Shown piece after piece: positions 37,836 to 48,718 of a DNA stretch of 60,560 bases. A program made the position numbers and the translations under genes. The DNA lies in the NCBI GenBank assembly GCA_014925825.1, contig JACGCK010000246.1, forward strand, positions 1 through 60,560, in the 5' to 3' direction. The notes under the pieces were generated by a model. The model was not told the DNA's origin. It worked only from the letters and a program-made list of their open reading frames with translations, and did not search any database. This DNA is from Pholiota molesta. Taxonomy: Eukaryota > Basidiomycota > Agaricomycetes > Agaricales > Strophariaceae. Position 1 is the stretch's first letter; every line of letters starts with the position of its first letter.

Positions 37836-38230
37836 CTTTCCTTGGGACACGAGAGGGCCAAATCAATCAAAATGGTACAGTAATAAAAGCCTATAGACTT
37901 ATTAGTATTTGAACAATTAGAATGAATGATTCAAAACCAGTTTTGTAAATTGGCATAATTGTACTATTTACTTGGCATGAATCCAATCTGGTAATTATTT
38001 CCTCTTTGGGTATTACGAGCTGACACAGCGCGTCAAGCCAAGACAATCATTATGCCCTTCTGACCGACCGAAACTTGAAGACTTCTAGCTTAAATAGAAA
38101 TACCACCCCAATAGAGCTGGTATATTTTAATACATATCTATCTTTCAGAAAACCCTTCGAAAGCATGTTATATATAATATAAGTATAAGCATATATATTG
38201 GCGATACTTTTTAAGTCATATAACAATTCG
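37836..38230. other. right flank of the repeat island, 3' side of ERG2
   Basis: This is AT-rich sequence with no gene. The last 100 bases are the likely 3' untranslated region of ERG2 on the minus strand. Confidence 0.35.
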
Positions 38231-39050
38231 TTAGATCTTTCCCCTGAGAAGATTCAATATAATCTCCCTGCCCGTGATACGTACGGTATTATAGAGGGTT
38301 GGTACGTCAAGTGTAGATGTAAGCGCATCAGCAAATCCGAAAGGCAGCATAAGGGGTATCCAGCCTATAGATTACGGTCAGTAACTAGTCAAATATAATG
38401 AACGAGCGACTTACCTCTGGCATATTCCATAGCCCAGCATCCCTCATGCATCTTGTACTGCTTAGCGACACCTCGTGGCATGAGGTGCACGGTTCCAGGG
38501 GGATAACGCTCCATTTCGAGCTGACCGGGACGGAATGCCCATTGCTCTCCGACGAGAATGTGGAAGTAGTCGTCCGCTGTGTGGATTCCGGTATGTCCTT
38601 CCGTGCCTAGAGGTGTACCGAAGATGATGAGGTATTCCGTGATGCTCGCGTGGATGATATACATGGCGCCCATGGCGCCGCCGGCGTTATTGAAGACCCA
38701 GTCCTGGTGGGTGTTGAGACGTATCTTGTTGTCGGGGTATGTTGCTGTGAGATTCGTGACGATATGTGAAATCATGCCAGCGGTATCATTTGGCGAGGCA
38801 GCGATTGCGGCGACCTGTAGTTCGTGCAGGAATTGTGGCTCGAAAATATACCACCGGTCCTGCAAATTATTGGAAAGGCTTGAGAAAGAGAACATTACAC
38901 CAGGAAGACTGAGCTACGCACCTTGATCGTATCAAGCCAGCCGAAGAGCACGACTAACACGCTCAGGACGCCAATCCGCTTCGCCCAAGTCAGGAAGCAG
39001 TTAGTGGGTGCGCTTTCAGCAGATTTTGTGGATTTCTTTTTGGCAGACAT
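38231..39050 (-). CDS. ERG2: C-8 sterol isomerase ERG2
   Basis: ERG2 moves the double bond of fecosterol from C8 to C7 to give episterol, a late step of ergosterol synthesis at the ER membrane; it is related to the sigma-1 receptor. Three exons (38922-39050, 38415-38859, 38231-38364) give 235 residues with matching phases. The N-terminus [13 protein letters not shown] precedes one membrane helix ([17 protein letters not shown]). The conserved core follows: [15 protein letters not shown], a His-containing [41 protein letters not shown] and [17 protein letters not shown], with the Glu and Asp residues typical of the active site. It ends [20 protein letters not shown] and [11 protein letters not shown], as in fungal ERG2. 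Length and start are normal. It borders the repeat island with only about 400 bp between. Confidence 0.97.
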
Positions 39051-39622
39051 TATGATGTGGTGTTCGGCGCGTCTAGAATCGTAGAGGACGTGAATAAGTG
39101 GTCGTAAAGGCAACGCAGAGGTCAAGTTATTAAATAACTTGCTGCATTTTGAAAACGCGACGGTCGTACGATAATATGGATCACGTGATGATGTGTGGGA
39201 CGCGCCTAGGCGGCGCGTCGCACGATTTAGACTCTCAAATTACACCAAGATGCACAACATTGGAAGATATCTTGGCCTGACATGTGAAAGGAGAAAAAAT
39301 TAATGAAAGAAAAGCAATAACCCCAGAACAATATACAGCCTGCACAATGTACTTATCCCTCAGATCTAGACTTTTAGTGGTAGTAAATTCAGTCAACGAA
39401 AGCATGGCATCTGTACAAAGTTCTATTTCCATCCCCAACAATAGATAAGCGTGTTATTTGAAACATGCGGGTATTACATCGTCACAGCATCGACACAGAA
39501 GTGTTTGTCATCGAGAAAGAGAGCTTGCTGCTTGCTTTATCCAAACGTCAGCGACACTCTCCGCGATATGTAAGGCCCTAAATCCTCTCTAGCGTCCATG
39601 ATTTAAAAGCCTATCCAGCCAA
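39051..39622. other. ERG2 promoter and glucosidase II beta 3' region
   Basis: The stretch from 39051 to about 39240 should contain the ERG2 promoter (minus strand). It includes a CACGTGAT-type box near 39181 (ATCACGTGAT), a possible bHLH site. A 68-codon minus frame nearer the glucosidase gene has no domain. Confidence 0.4.
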
Positions 39623-41861
39623 CTAGAGCTCTTCTCTTGAGTTGCCGTTCTTCTTTTTGCCATCGTCGACGGGTAGACATAGTGCTGGTGAAGTTCCCGT
39701 AAACTCGTATTCGCATTTTTCTAGCTCTTGCACTGTTAGAATGGCATTCTCCACTCCACAGCTGAGTTTTAGCTAGAAAAAAAAATTGGATTTGCACAGG
39801 TCAGCAAGAAATATTGAGAGGAACAGAGGAGGCGCAAGGATTGAGTGAAGTGACAAGGTTACTTACAACGACATTGCGTTCTGGGCCATTCCAGCATCTG
39901 GTACCGCGTTTATACACTTGTTTCTGGTAGTATTCTGGTTGACCAGGCTTGACATCCGACGAAGGATTCCAAGATTCGAATTTCCTACATCCAGAAGAAA
40001 CGAGGAGCGGAAGCGATGTCAGTGGTGAAACGCTACCACGCATATCAAGAACGAGATCTAACCCGAGACTGAAAGTAGTTCCTCCGTTGTTCGGTTTTTG
40101 CTTAACCTCGTTGAAGAGGCAAACCTCGTAGGTATAACTACAACAATGAATAAGTAAGCCGTTGCATTTCAATTTCGAGCAAAACTCAAGACGTACTCTC
40201 CAGTGTCCTTCTCCAGACACGTTCCATCGAGTTTCTTCCATTCTCCCTTGGGACCGAACTTCTTCACGTCGAAGATCTCTTTGGCGGCTTTCTCCGCATT
40301 TTCTTTGTCGTGTTTCAAACCGTTCAGGTCGTTTTCGGCGTCATGGAAAGCTTGTTGGGCTCGAGACGAATCGGCTGATAAGAGAAAAATTAGAACAAAG
40401 TACTGATAGGCACGCACTTAAATTTACCTGCTGAACTGTCGTCACCACTGACGACACCCAATTTTTGTAGCCATGACACGAGAGTATCCTTGACATCCTC
40501 GTATACAGGAAGCACAGAGTCTGGCAGGTAAGAAGACAGTTCGAACACTGCGAAAAGTGAGCCGCCAGAACATTGAAGAGGAAAAAAGAAAACAACGTAC
40601 AGATAGAGCCTTCTATCGGTACTTTAATGAATTCTTCGTGTTCCAACAACAAAGAGACATAGTCGGTATTCAATAAACCGGATAGCTTCAATTTGATATC
40701 GTCCTCAGTCCATTCGCCCTCCTCCAGAGCTTCCTCTTCAGCTATGACTGCCTCTTCTTGAGTGGATTCGGTGCTTTCGGTCTCCTTTCCAACATCATTG
40801 ATATGAGGTAGGCCAGCTAGCTCTTCCCACCCGCGAACAGCCTCTAGGACTGCCATATCCTGGTAATTAGGGTTGTATCCCGTCCTTAGAGAGTCGAGTA
40901 TGTCCCCAAGGGCCTTTTCGCGTTCGAGGTGCCTTTCATATTCTCGTTGGAGAGACTTGAGGGCATTGTTGTGGGTAAGGAGGGATTCATAGAGTGCTAC
41001 GAATATGATCAGCATGTCATGGATATGTGACCGAGATCTAGAACCCACGAGATGACTTCTTATGCTCGATAGCAGCTTGGGTCAATGATTCCGTGCGTTC
41101 GGCAATGTCTGCAGCAAGATGAGCGATTGAAACTAAAAGCTAGGTCACCCAACTCACCCTGAAGGCGCTGAACTTCCTTCTCCTTGACTCTAATTTTCTC
41201 CCCTAATGATATAGCTTCAGCCTCAAGACGTTTCTTCTCTTGATGTGCGAATGCGATGTAGCTCGAACGAACTTTGGCTCCCTAGGAATGTATGAGATGA
41301 GAAAGCGCAAAATAAGCACAAATCAACACACCTCTCTCTGAATCTTTAATTCAGCTTCATGTTTCTTCTCGTACGCCTCTCCGATCTCCTTGCACAGATT
41401 TGGACATACGCCCGGCCGTTCGTCGGACCCATCACAACATTGGATTTCTGCTAGAAATTGAGAATAGATGCGATAGTACTTGATTTTTGAATGGCGTACC
41501 GCATAGCCCGTCATTTACTCTTGAACTTGGAATAAAAGCTCCAATGTGCCCCTCGTTCGCACAATAGAACTGGGTATCTAGACAAGCGCTGGTTCCTGAT
41601 ATACTTGGTTTAGTATTTAAACAAGCCAATTATGCAAAGTGGGTGGCCCGGACCTGGTTCATCACTCCCGTCTAGGCAGTCGCAGGAGTCGTCATTCACG
41701 AAGTCCCAGGGAATTTCCTTCGAGCCGTCCAAACATTTCCAAGTGCCAGCTTTTGAGGGAACATATTTAGGAATTAAATCGGGCGCAACGCCCAGAGTCT
41801 TTGGAGTGGTCGCTAGAGCAGATAGTGGAAGAGCAGAGAGCAGGAGGACCAAGGGTACCAT
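39623..41861 (-). CDS. GTB1: glucosidase II beta subunit (PRKCSH family)
   Basis: This is the non-catalytic subunit of ER glucosidase II, which trims glucose from N-glycans during quality control; the beta subunit recruits the substrate mannose arm and retains the enzyme. A signal peptide (MVPLVLLLSALPLSALA) is followed by the two Cys-rich LDL-receptor-A-like modules (KCLDGSKEIPWDFVNDDSCD with CLDGSDEPG, then FYCANEGHIGAFIPSSRVND with CCDGSDERPG). A coiled coil and an acidic region (EEAVIAEEEALEEGEWTEDD) come next. The C-terminal MRH lectin domain reads YEVCLFNEVKQKPNNGGTTF, SWNPSS, RGTRCWNGPERNVV and CGVENAILTVQELEKCEYEF. The Gln/Arg/Glu/Tyr set for mannose binding appears present. About nine introns are seen. 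The protein ends REEL, a divergent form of the usual HDEL/KDEL retrieval signal. Confidence 0.95.
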
Positions 41862-42029
41862 GGCCTGTGTTGGACTTTGACTATAGCATTCTGCGATCGA
41901 CGTGTCCAGTCGCGCTTTCCCCTATGTTATGTAATCGCTGATGTAATTAATGGCCAAACAAGGCACGCGCCGCCTCTTCGGAAAGCGTCGTCTGTGTCGA
42001 GAGCCTCATCATCGACGGTCACATCTACT
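41862..42029. promoter_or_regulatory. divergent promoter: glucosidase II beta / RPS25
   Basis: Only 168 bases separate the two start codons, which point away from each other. Both promoters and leaders must overlap here, unless the eS25 leader is longer. No TATA box is clear. Confidence 0.6.
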
Positions 42030-42568
42030 ATGGTGAGTACGATTTCATCCAATCTTCAGCCGTTCTGGTCTCCCTGGTTCTCCTACGGATGTCCTCGTTA
42101 CGGTTTACGAACCCCACGCAAGAAGAAGAGCTGGATGCGCCATTTCGACTCTGGATGTACTTGATGGAACTCGACCGCTGATGGCACTTCATCCCATAGG
42201 CCAAAGCAAAAGCAGCCCCCGCTGCCTCCAGCGGTGGTAAATCCGCGAAGAAGAAGAAGTGGTCCAAGGGAAAGGTCAAGGACAAGGCCCAACACGCCGT
42301 CGTCCTCGACAAGGCCACCTACGACCGTATCCTGAAGGAAGTCCCCACCTTCAAATTCATCAGCCAGAGCATTCTCATCGAGCGCCTCAAAGTCAACGGC
42401 AGCTTGGCTCGCGTTGCTATCAGGCATCTCGAGAGGGAGAAGCTCATCAAGCCTATCATCCACCACTCCGCGCAGCTCATTTACAGTGCGTCCGATTTTT
42501 TTGCTTGGTACCGATGAAGACTGATTTTTTTCCTTTATTCAGCGCGGGTAACATCACAAGCAGATTAG
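42030..42568 (+). CDS. RPS25: 40S ribosomal protein S25 (eS25)
   Basis: eS25 is a small-subunit protein near the mRNA exit/E site, also needed by several viral IRES elements and for some non-canonical translation. The gene has three exons: 42030-42032 (only the ATG), 42200-42485 and 42543-42568. They encode 104 residues, normal for the family. The first intron starts GTGAGT directly after the start codon and ends CCCATAG. Exon 2 then reads [20 protein letters not shown] and [18 protein letters not shown]. The winged-helix core follows ([51 protein letters not shown]). The last exon adds RVTSQAD and a TAG. The highly basic N-terminus and the sequence leave little doubt. A frame of about 120 codons on the opposite strand is a shadow of this gene. 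Confidence 0.96.
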
Positions 42569-43355
42569 ATGTCCATATCATTTCTTTTCGCTCTCTGTTA
42601 TGCTTGCTAGGCTGTATGTATTCCACGATCGCATGCCATATAAAACCATACAATCCGCAAACAAATTGTACTACGTGTGATCAGTTTTCTGGTGTCACTT
42701 TCTATCGCTTTCAAGTTATAGACCGCATCTGCTCCTTTGCGAAATTGTTTGGCTTGGCAACGTCTGAACCCGCCAGTGTCCAAGGCTCTCAACTCTCGAT
42801 ATACACGTTCCTTCCACTTTTGTGAATGATTTCAATTTGTTGCATGCAGACCTAACTGCTCCAACCTCCATCATATGCCTTTCCAATACAGTGCCCGATA
42901 TTACAAGGATATCCTTTGAATCTCTGTTTCTGGCTGGGCAATCAATATGGTGGCATACTTCGAGGGCGATGATAAGCGATGGCTTGATACGATAGACTTC
43001 GAAGGTCTTCGAAGTTCAAGTGAGCTCTCGTATTCTTCCCGTGATGCGGCTCCAGGAGTGTATACCATCGTCAACGATGTAATTCGCCTCTTGAACAAGT
43101 CTTGAGGGCTTCAATTCTCCCTCTATCTATGTCCATCTATGTAGCAAAAGGCTGACCAGGGCTGACCACGCGGGGAGGTCAGCAGGTGAATCCAGAATAT
43201 TCATTTCCAAGCAAGAACCATCGGACCGTCTCCGGCTACGGATGACCATCAAAGTTTCCGAGTCCCCAGGCTCCGCATTCAAGGTCTAGGAGCACCACTA
43301 TCAGTTGAGTTTCCTCTTGATTCCTTCCAACTCGTTCACTGATACTATTGTTACG
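42569..43355. other. RPS25 3' region and FGGY kinase promoter
   Basis: No clear gene. A 52-codon frame at 42947-43105 (plus) reads MVAYFEGDDKRWLDTIDFEG and ends RLLNKS. It looks less random than most, and might be the last exon of a lost or very short gene, but no partner exon or domain was found. A small GCTGACC/GGTCAGC inverted pair lies near 43155. Confidence 0.35.
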
Positions 43356-45608
43356 ATGAGCAGCTCCAACTCAGACAACTATTACATCGGCATCGATGTC
43401 GGAACGGGTTCCGTGCGCGCGTCAGTTGTGGACGCCTCAGGCAAAACCGTTGCTGCCTCCGTCCAAGAAACGAAAACCTGGCGCGATCCGCTGAATAGCA
43501 AGATTTTTGAGCAATCGACGACCGATATCTGGAATGCGATTGGGCTAGCTACTAAAAGCTGCTTGAAGACATCTGGCTTGAATCCAAGTTCTGTTAAAGG
43601 GATTGGATTCGACGCCACATGTTCGCTAGCCGTTACGGACTTTGAGAGCGAACCGATCAGCGTTACGAAGGGTGCGACGCTTGGCCAACATGGAGAGAGG
43701 AACATAATCCTTTGGGCCGACCACCGCGCTGAGAGGGAGGCGGACTTGATCAACCAAACAGGATCGATTGTGCTGGATTATGTGGGCGGAAAAATGAGCG
43801 TACGTTCACCATCCGCCACTATTTAAAGCTGTAAACCTTATAGCGCTTTCGCAGCTCGAGATGGAGATTCCAAAAATATTGTGGCTCAAACATAACATGA
43901 AACCCGAGCTGTTCAGCAAATGTCAATTCTTCGATCTCCCAGACTTCCTCACATATCAGGCTACGAGGGATAACACCCGCTCTTGCTGCTCTTTGACGTG
44001 CAAGTGCTCTTACGTCCCAAATGCAGGATGGCAGAAGGACTTCTTCGAGCAGATAGGCTTGCAGGAATTATCGGACCGCGATTACGCGCAGGTGGGTGTC
44101 AAGGAAGGTGAAGAGCCTTTGATCGCTGGGATGCCTGTAGGCAAAGGCCTCTCGGAGAAGGCAGCGGAGAAGCTTGGACTCCTTCCGGGTACGCCTGTGG
44201 GCAGTGCACTTATTGATGCGTACGTTTGCCCCTTTCTGTTGCTTTTGAAGACAAACTCAATTTCCGTTTCAGGTATGCAGGCTGGATGGGAACAGTTGCC
44301 GCGAGATATAGGCAAAATGGAGTGCTATCCCCCGTTATCCCATCTCTGGAAGAATCTGGCCACCGATTAGCAGCAGTTGCTGGCACAAGTACATGTCATA
44401 TCGTTCAGGTATGATGACTTTTGCCGAAATAGAAAAGCCATCTAATTTTCAATTTTTCAGAGTCCCAACGGAATTTTTGTTAACGGCGTATGGGGGCCAT
44501 ACAAGGTGATATACACAAAAACCTCTTCGATAGCCTCAATCTAATAACCATTTAGGATCCCATAATTGCTGGATGGTGGATGAACGAAGGAGGGCAGTCA
44601 TCAACTGGTCAGGTTGGTGAAAATCAAAAAACGTCTTCTTTGCTTGAATACTGATAAAACGGCTCATTACTATCAACAGCTGATCGATTTTGTGTTAACC
44701 AATCATCCCGCATACTCGGAGCTCGTTCAAGTCGGAAAAGATCAACAGAAGAACATTCATGTTGGTGAGTCTCTTGTTAATTGTGATGTGTGTTTACGGC
44801 CTCATATTTTTTGTTATAGTTCTTCATGAGATTTTGGAAAGACTTCGGGTCGAACAAAACGCTGAGAGTCTAACTGAAGTGATCAAGGATTTGCACCTTT
44901 ACCCTGATTATCATGGTCTGCAATTTTCGTTTAATAATCCACGATGGTGGCTGATTTTATTGATTGACAGGAAACAGATCACCAATTGCAGATCCTCGTA
45001 TGCGCGGGTCTATCGTCGGAATCGAATTGGTGGGCTCTTTTATTTTGTCCACCCCTTATTCAAACTAACGAATCCTTCTAAATTTCAGGATAATTCCATC
45101 GTAGATCTCGCCAGAATCTACCAAGCCACACTCCTCGCTATCGCGCTCCAAACGCGACACATCGTCGACACGCTGAATGCCGCCGGCCACAAGGTCACCT
45201 CTATCTACATGAGCGGTGGGCAGGCGAAGAACAAGGAGCTGATGCAGCTTTTCGCGGACGTGTGTGGGATGCCGGTGGTGCTCCCTGTGGACAGCGGGGG
45301 CGCTGTCGTGCTGGGCGCTGCGATGCTCGGGCGCTTCGCGGCTGAGGCCGGTGCGAAGGGGAAAGAGGGGCAAGCGGAGAGGCTGTGGGATATCATGGCA
45401 AGTCGTTTCCTTATCAGAAATGAGGAAGGCTAATTCACGTTGTTCTGAATAGGTGAAGATGACGCCTGCTGGCGATATGGTGGCCCCAAAGTGTACACCA
45501 AGGGAAAAGAAATTGCTGGAAGCCAAATATAAGATCTTCTTGGAAACTATTGAAATTCAAAAACGATGGAGAAAGGAGATGGAGGATGCTCTAACGGACA
45601 AGATCTAA
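43356..45608 (+). CDS. FGGY-family carbohydrate kinase (D-ribulokinase-like)
   Basis: FGGY kinases phosphorylate sugars or polyols with ATP; the fungal YDR109C/FGGY group acts on D-ribulose or related pentuloses, probably as metabolite repair. The ATG at 43356 begins MSSSNSDNYYIGIDVGTGSV, with the phosphate-binding loop. An upstream extension of the frame has no ATG. Further blocks are GIGFDATCSLAV, ILWADHRAEREADLIN, FDLPDFLTYQATRD, KCSYVPNAGWQKDFFEQIGL, GTSTCHIVQSPNGIFVNGVWGPY, GWWMNEGGQSSTGQ and GNRSPIADPRMRGSIVG. The ATPase C-half follows with SIYMSGGQAKNKELMQLFAD and PVDSGGAVVLGAAMLG. About eight introns are seen, and the phase was checked at the first (MS|LEMEIPKILW). The protein ends EMEDALTDKI at 45608. 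Substrate specificity cannot be read from the sequence. Confidence 0.93.
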
Positions 45609-46730
45609 AGGTGTATTCAAGAAAGACAAAAGTTGTACAAAGCATTCAATTTCGATTGCGCGATATTATATGTACTGCCAGATTTCGTCGAAAGCTTCCA
45701 CATTAACGATCTTGCTTATTTAGCTTCAGCCACCGAGTCTTCTATGACACTTTATGAGGATACAGCTGTATGCGATGTGCATGCGATTCTAAACAAGGAA
45801 CTTCAGATAAGGGACGAAGTTAGAAGCGTGTGATGCTGATGCTCGACACTAATGAATGTTAACCTTGGTCGACGGGTGGAGGGATTATAGAACATTAGAT
45901 GTGCATGAACATTTCACCGTTCGTCCTCCGATTTCTATACCACTGCACGTTCCGAGGACAGGATTTGATCTCAATCGATGCATATCTTCTTCGCGTCGGT
46001 TTTTGCACTGGCCCCCAGTTGACCTCCACTGTCCATTTATACGACCTCTAGTATCTACTCGTTGAAAAATTGCCATGTGCACTAGGTCTTTATCACTTTC
46101 TGTAGGCTTGATTGATTCCCGCACATCAAACGGACTGTGACATTTAATAGTGTTGCTGATAGTTTATTCTTCTGACCAACGTCTTTCGGTATATAGAAAA
46201 TTACACACCAAACGTAGCTCGGTAGCACATGTTAACATGTTATATCGTGTACCCAAATGAATAAATGACCTAGATTAAGTAGTAGCGAAGAACCTCTCGA
46301 CTTTGAGAGAGAAGCACTTCTCAGCTGGCGCATGCTTACTGCCTTGCACCGGAGAAGTGACGCCCGAAATTGACATTTGGTCGGATCCTGTAATAACCCT
46401 TTCCTGTCGAAATGAGTGCATCAAATAGGAGTCAGGACGAATGCTTTCTGGAGGAAAATAAATATAGCGGCCATGGACGTGGGGCTGGTCGTGAACCTGG
46501 ACTGTCGTCACCAGTCGAGGCCAGACCCACAACAACGGAAGGAAGGGTAAATTCCGGGCGGTTGAAAGCAGAGCCATTTGTAGGTTATACATGCAGCGAG
46601 TCCATAGTGGGAACTGCTTGCTATCTTATTACGAGGCAAACGATGAATCGGGCATACATTTCGTAGTACAAAGAGGAGAAGTGCTTGCCACCCACCCGCA
46701 GCCCATGGAGATAAACCGTCATCGACTGAT
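45609..46730. other. convergent intergenic region
   Basis: This is 1.1 kb between two genes that point at each other. It probably holds both 3' untranslated regions. Open frames (45885-46124 and 46275-46592, minus) have no domain and no conserved look. No repeat is seen. Confidence 0.4.
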
Positions 46731-48115
46731 TCACAGAAGCTTGACATATGAAGCCGGGAAGAGTCCCTTCTTCCCGTTGAATTCTCCAGTCCACCTGTCA
46801 AATAAGAAAAAGAAAGCAGACGCGATGCCGTATAGCGTTAGTGGATATTGCCTATACTGAGATGGGTGGGCGAGCAATGGCATTGAAAGTGGGCTAGTTG
46901 CCCGAGAAGGGAGGGGAACGAAATGTATAAAGGTGAAAGACCCACCAATCATCAGATGTCCTTTCCGTGACCAACACATGTTGCCCTTCTGCGATGACAA
47001 GATCACCCGCTTCCTAGAAACACCACGTCCAGAATCAACCCCAAATTGCCAGCCAAGACGTCAGATCCAAAATACATACGCCAGAGTTATACTCGTACAG
47101 GGCCTCCGCCCATTCTCCTGCTTCTTCTTCCTCCTCGGGCTGGGGCTGATGCCGAGCGGGCGGAGGAGGCGGCGGTGCTGGTTCCGGCGTTGGGGAGCGT
47201 GCGCTCGCGCTCCCTGAACCTGCGCGTCTCGACGGCGGAGGTGCGAAACTATTTTGTCTCGCTCCAAACGCGGGAGGAACCGCAACCTGCGGAGGAGCTT
47301 GAGGCTTACTCCGCAGGGATCCAAGGAACCCGACTGTCGACGAGGTATCCACATTGCCAAATTTCTGGGAACATATCAAAAGCGATGATAGTCAGGAAAT
47401 GATACGATCACGGTCAGAGGCCCGGGTAAGTTCAAGGACATACTTTCGCGGAAACCAAGTTCGATGACGGTTTTTCCGCGACGGGTGGCGGACTCATTCT
47501 CGAAGGTGGGGGCTGGCTATTTCTGGAAGCTGAGAATGCCATGGACGCAGCAGCCACCCGGCCTGCCACGCTGCTCCCCTCGTTATCCGATACCTAAGAA
47601 TGCGAAGATCCCGATGGACATCAGCAACAAACTCGAGTCATAAAGGCGTCTCCTCTCCCCCCATCAATCAGACAGATATATATCCAAGCTATCGGACTCA
47701 CCCCGCTTGCCCCTGCACCTCCTCCACTACCTGCTCCTGCACCACCAAACGCCGTCCGCGAATTGGCAACGTGTTTGAAACCAGCCGACATGAAATTGGC
47801 CGCTGCCTCGGGATTGTTCGCCATTGCGCGTCCTACTGCGGAAACGGCTGCTCCCTGCGGCGTATGTCCCGCAGACGATTGTTCAGCATTATTGGCGAAA
47901 ATCTCAGGTCGCGACGAGAAGTATCTACACGCAAGAGGTTGATTTGAATGAAACAGTGTCAATGGGGATCACAGAGGAAGTTGCCACAAGGCAAGTACAA
48001 CCGGTGAGGTCTAATGAACAGCGTGGTCAGAAGGTCATCTGGGCAAAAGGACTCACTCATCGAGGAGACTAAAGAATGCGTCTTTCTCATGGGCTTGTAG
48101 ATTGGTAAAGACCAT
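46731..48115 (-). CDS. SH3-domain protein (actin-patch/endocytosis type)
   Basis: Six exons can be joined with consistent phases. They begin 48057-48115, 47702-47926 and the exon starting VSDNEGSSVAGRVAAASMAF, and end with the exon starting at the final W of the SH3 WW pair. The N-terminus MVFTNLQAHEKDAFFSLLDE is a short helix, followed by SSRPEIFANN and Gly/Ala- and Pro-rich linkers (PPPSRMSPPPVAEKPS and later PAPPPPPPARHQPQPEEEEE). The SH3 domain closes the protein: ALYEYNSGEAGDLVIAEGQH, VLVTERTSDDWWTGEFNGKK, GLFPASYVKLL. The ALYEY, WW and PASYV motifs mark a complete ligand-binding SH3. In fungi such small proteins usually bind Las17/WASP or other proline-rich endocytic partners. That role is inferred from architecture. 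Confidence 0.9.
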
Positions 48116-48718
48116 GCTGTAAGTGTCCACTTGGTGGTTAAGAACTGACTGACTGATTGACCTTCCTAATCAATCGCGCCCCTATCGCGCCCCATCATCC
48201 CAGCCCTAATTTTGGACTCTAAACAAAACAACCATGAAACATTGCTTTACGCGACCATACAGTATGGGCTATACAAATCCGAAAAGATTCTGATACTTAA
48301 AAAATAGGATGGGCACACACTGGACGGACCAGCAGACGATGAAGATCATCGGGCAATCACGGTCGTGCATGTGTGGGAGATAAAAGGAAAGCAGCCGAAA
48401 ACAATGACGACAGAAACTACATTTACGCGCGAGGATAAATTTCATCACACCAAGAAAATGAGGGAAAAGCAAGAAGCCGATGGAAGGAAAAGAAGAAGCC
48501 GGACCTTCTTCAATAACAAGCAAATAAACAGCGAAGAAGGATAAAAAGGAGCAGGTGAAAAAATAACCAAATCATGACTTTCGCCATGTATAATCAGCAA
48601 TATGTAAGTTACAATTCATCGTCACGATTCCGAAGTTTTAACAGCGAGGGGGATTAGATGGGCCAGCGGTCTAGTAGGTGGGAGGGAGGTAAGGGGACGG
48701 CCGCCTGGCCTTTTTGGT
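48116..48718. other. spacer between SH3 gene and SS18-like gene
   Basis: Both neighbours are on the minus strand. The region holds the SH3 gene promoter and the 3' untranslated region of the SS18-like gene (A-rich on the plus strand around 48400-48560). No gene is seen. Confidence 0.4.

Noticed and set aside
43305..43355. Upstream extension of the FGGY kinase frame
   Set aside because: It begins at a TTG, not an ATG, and adds no conserved residues. The ATG at 43356 is placed just before the phosphate loop.
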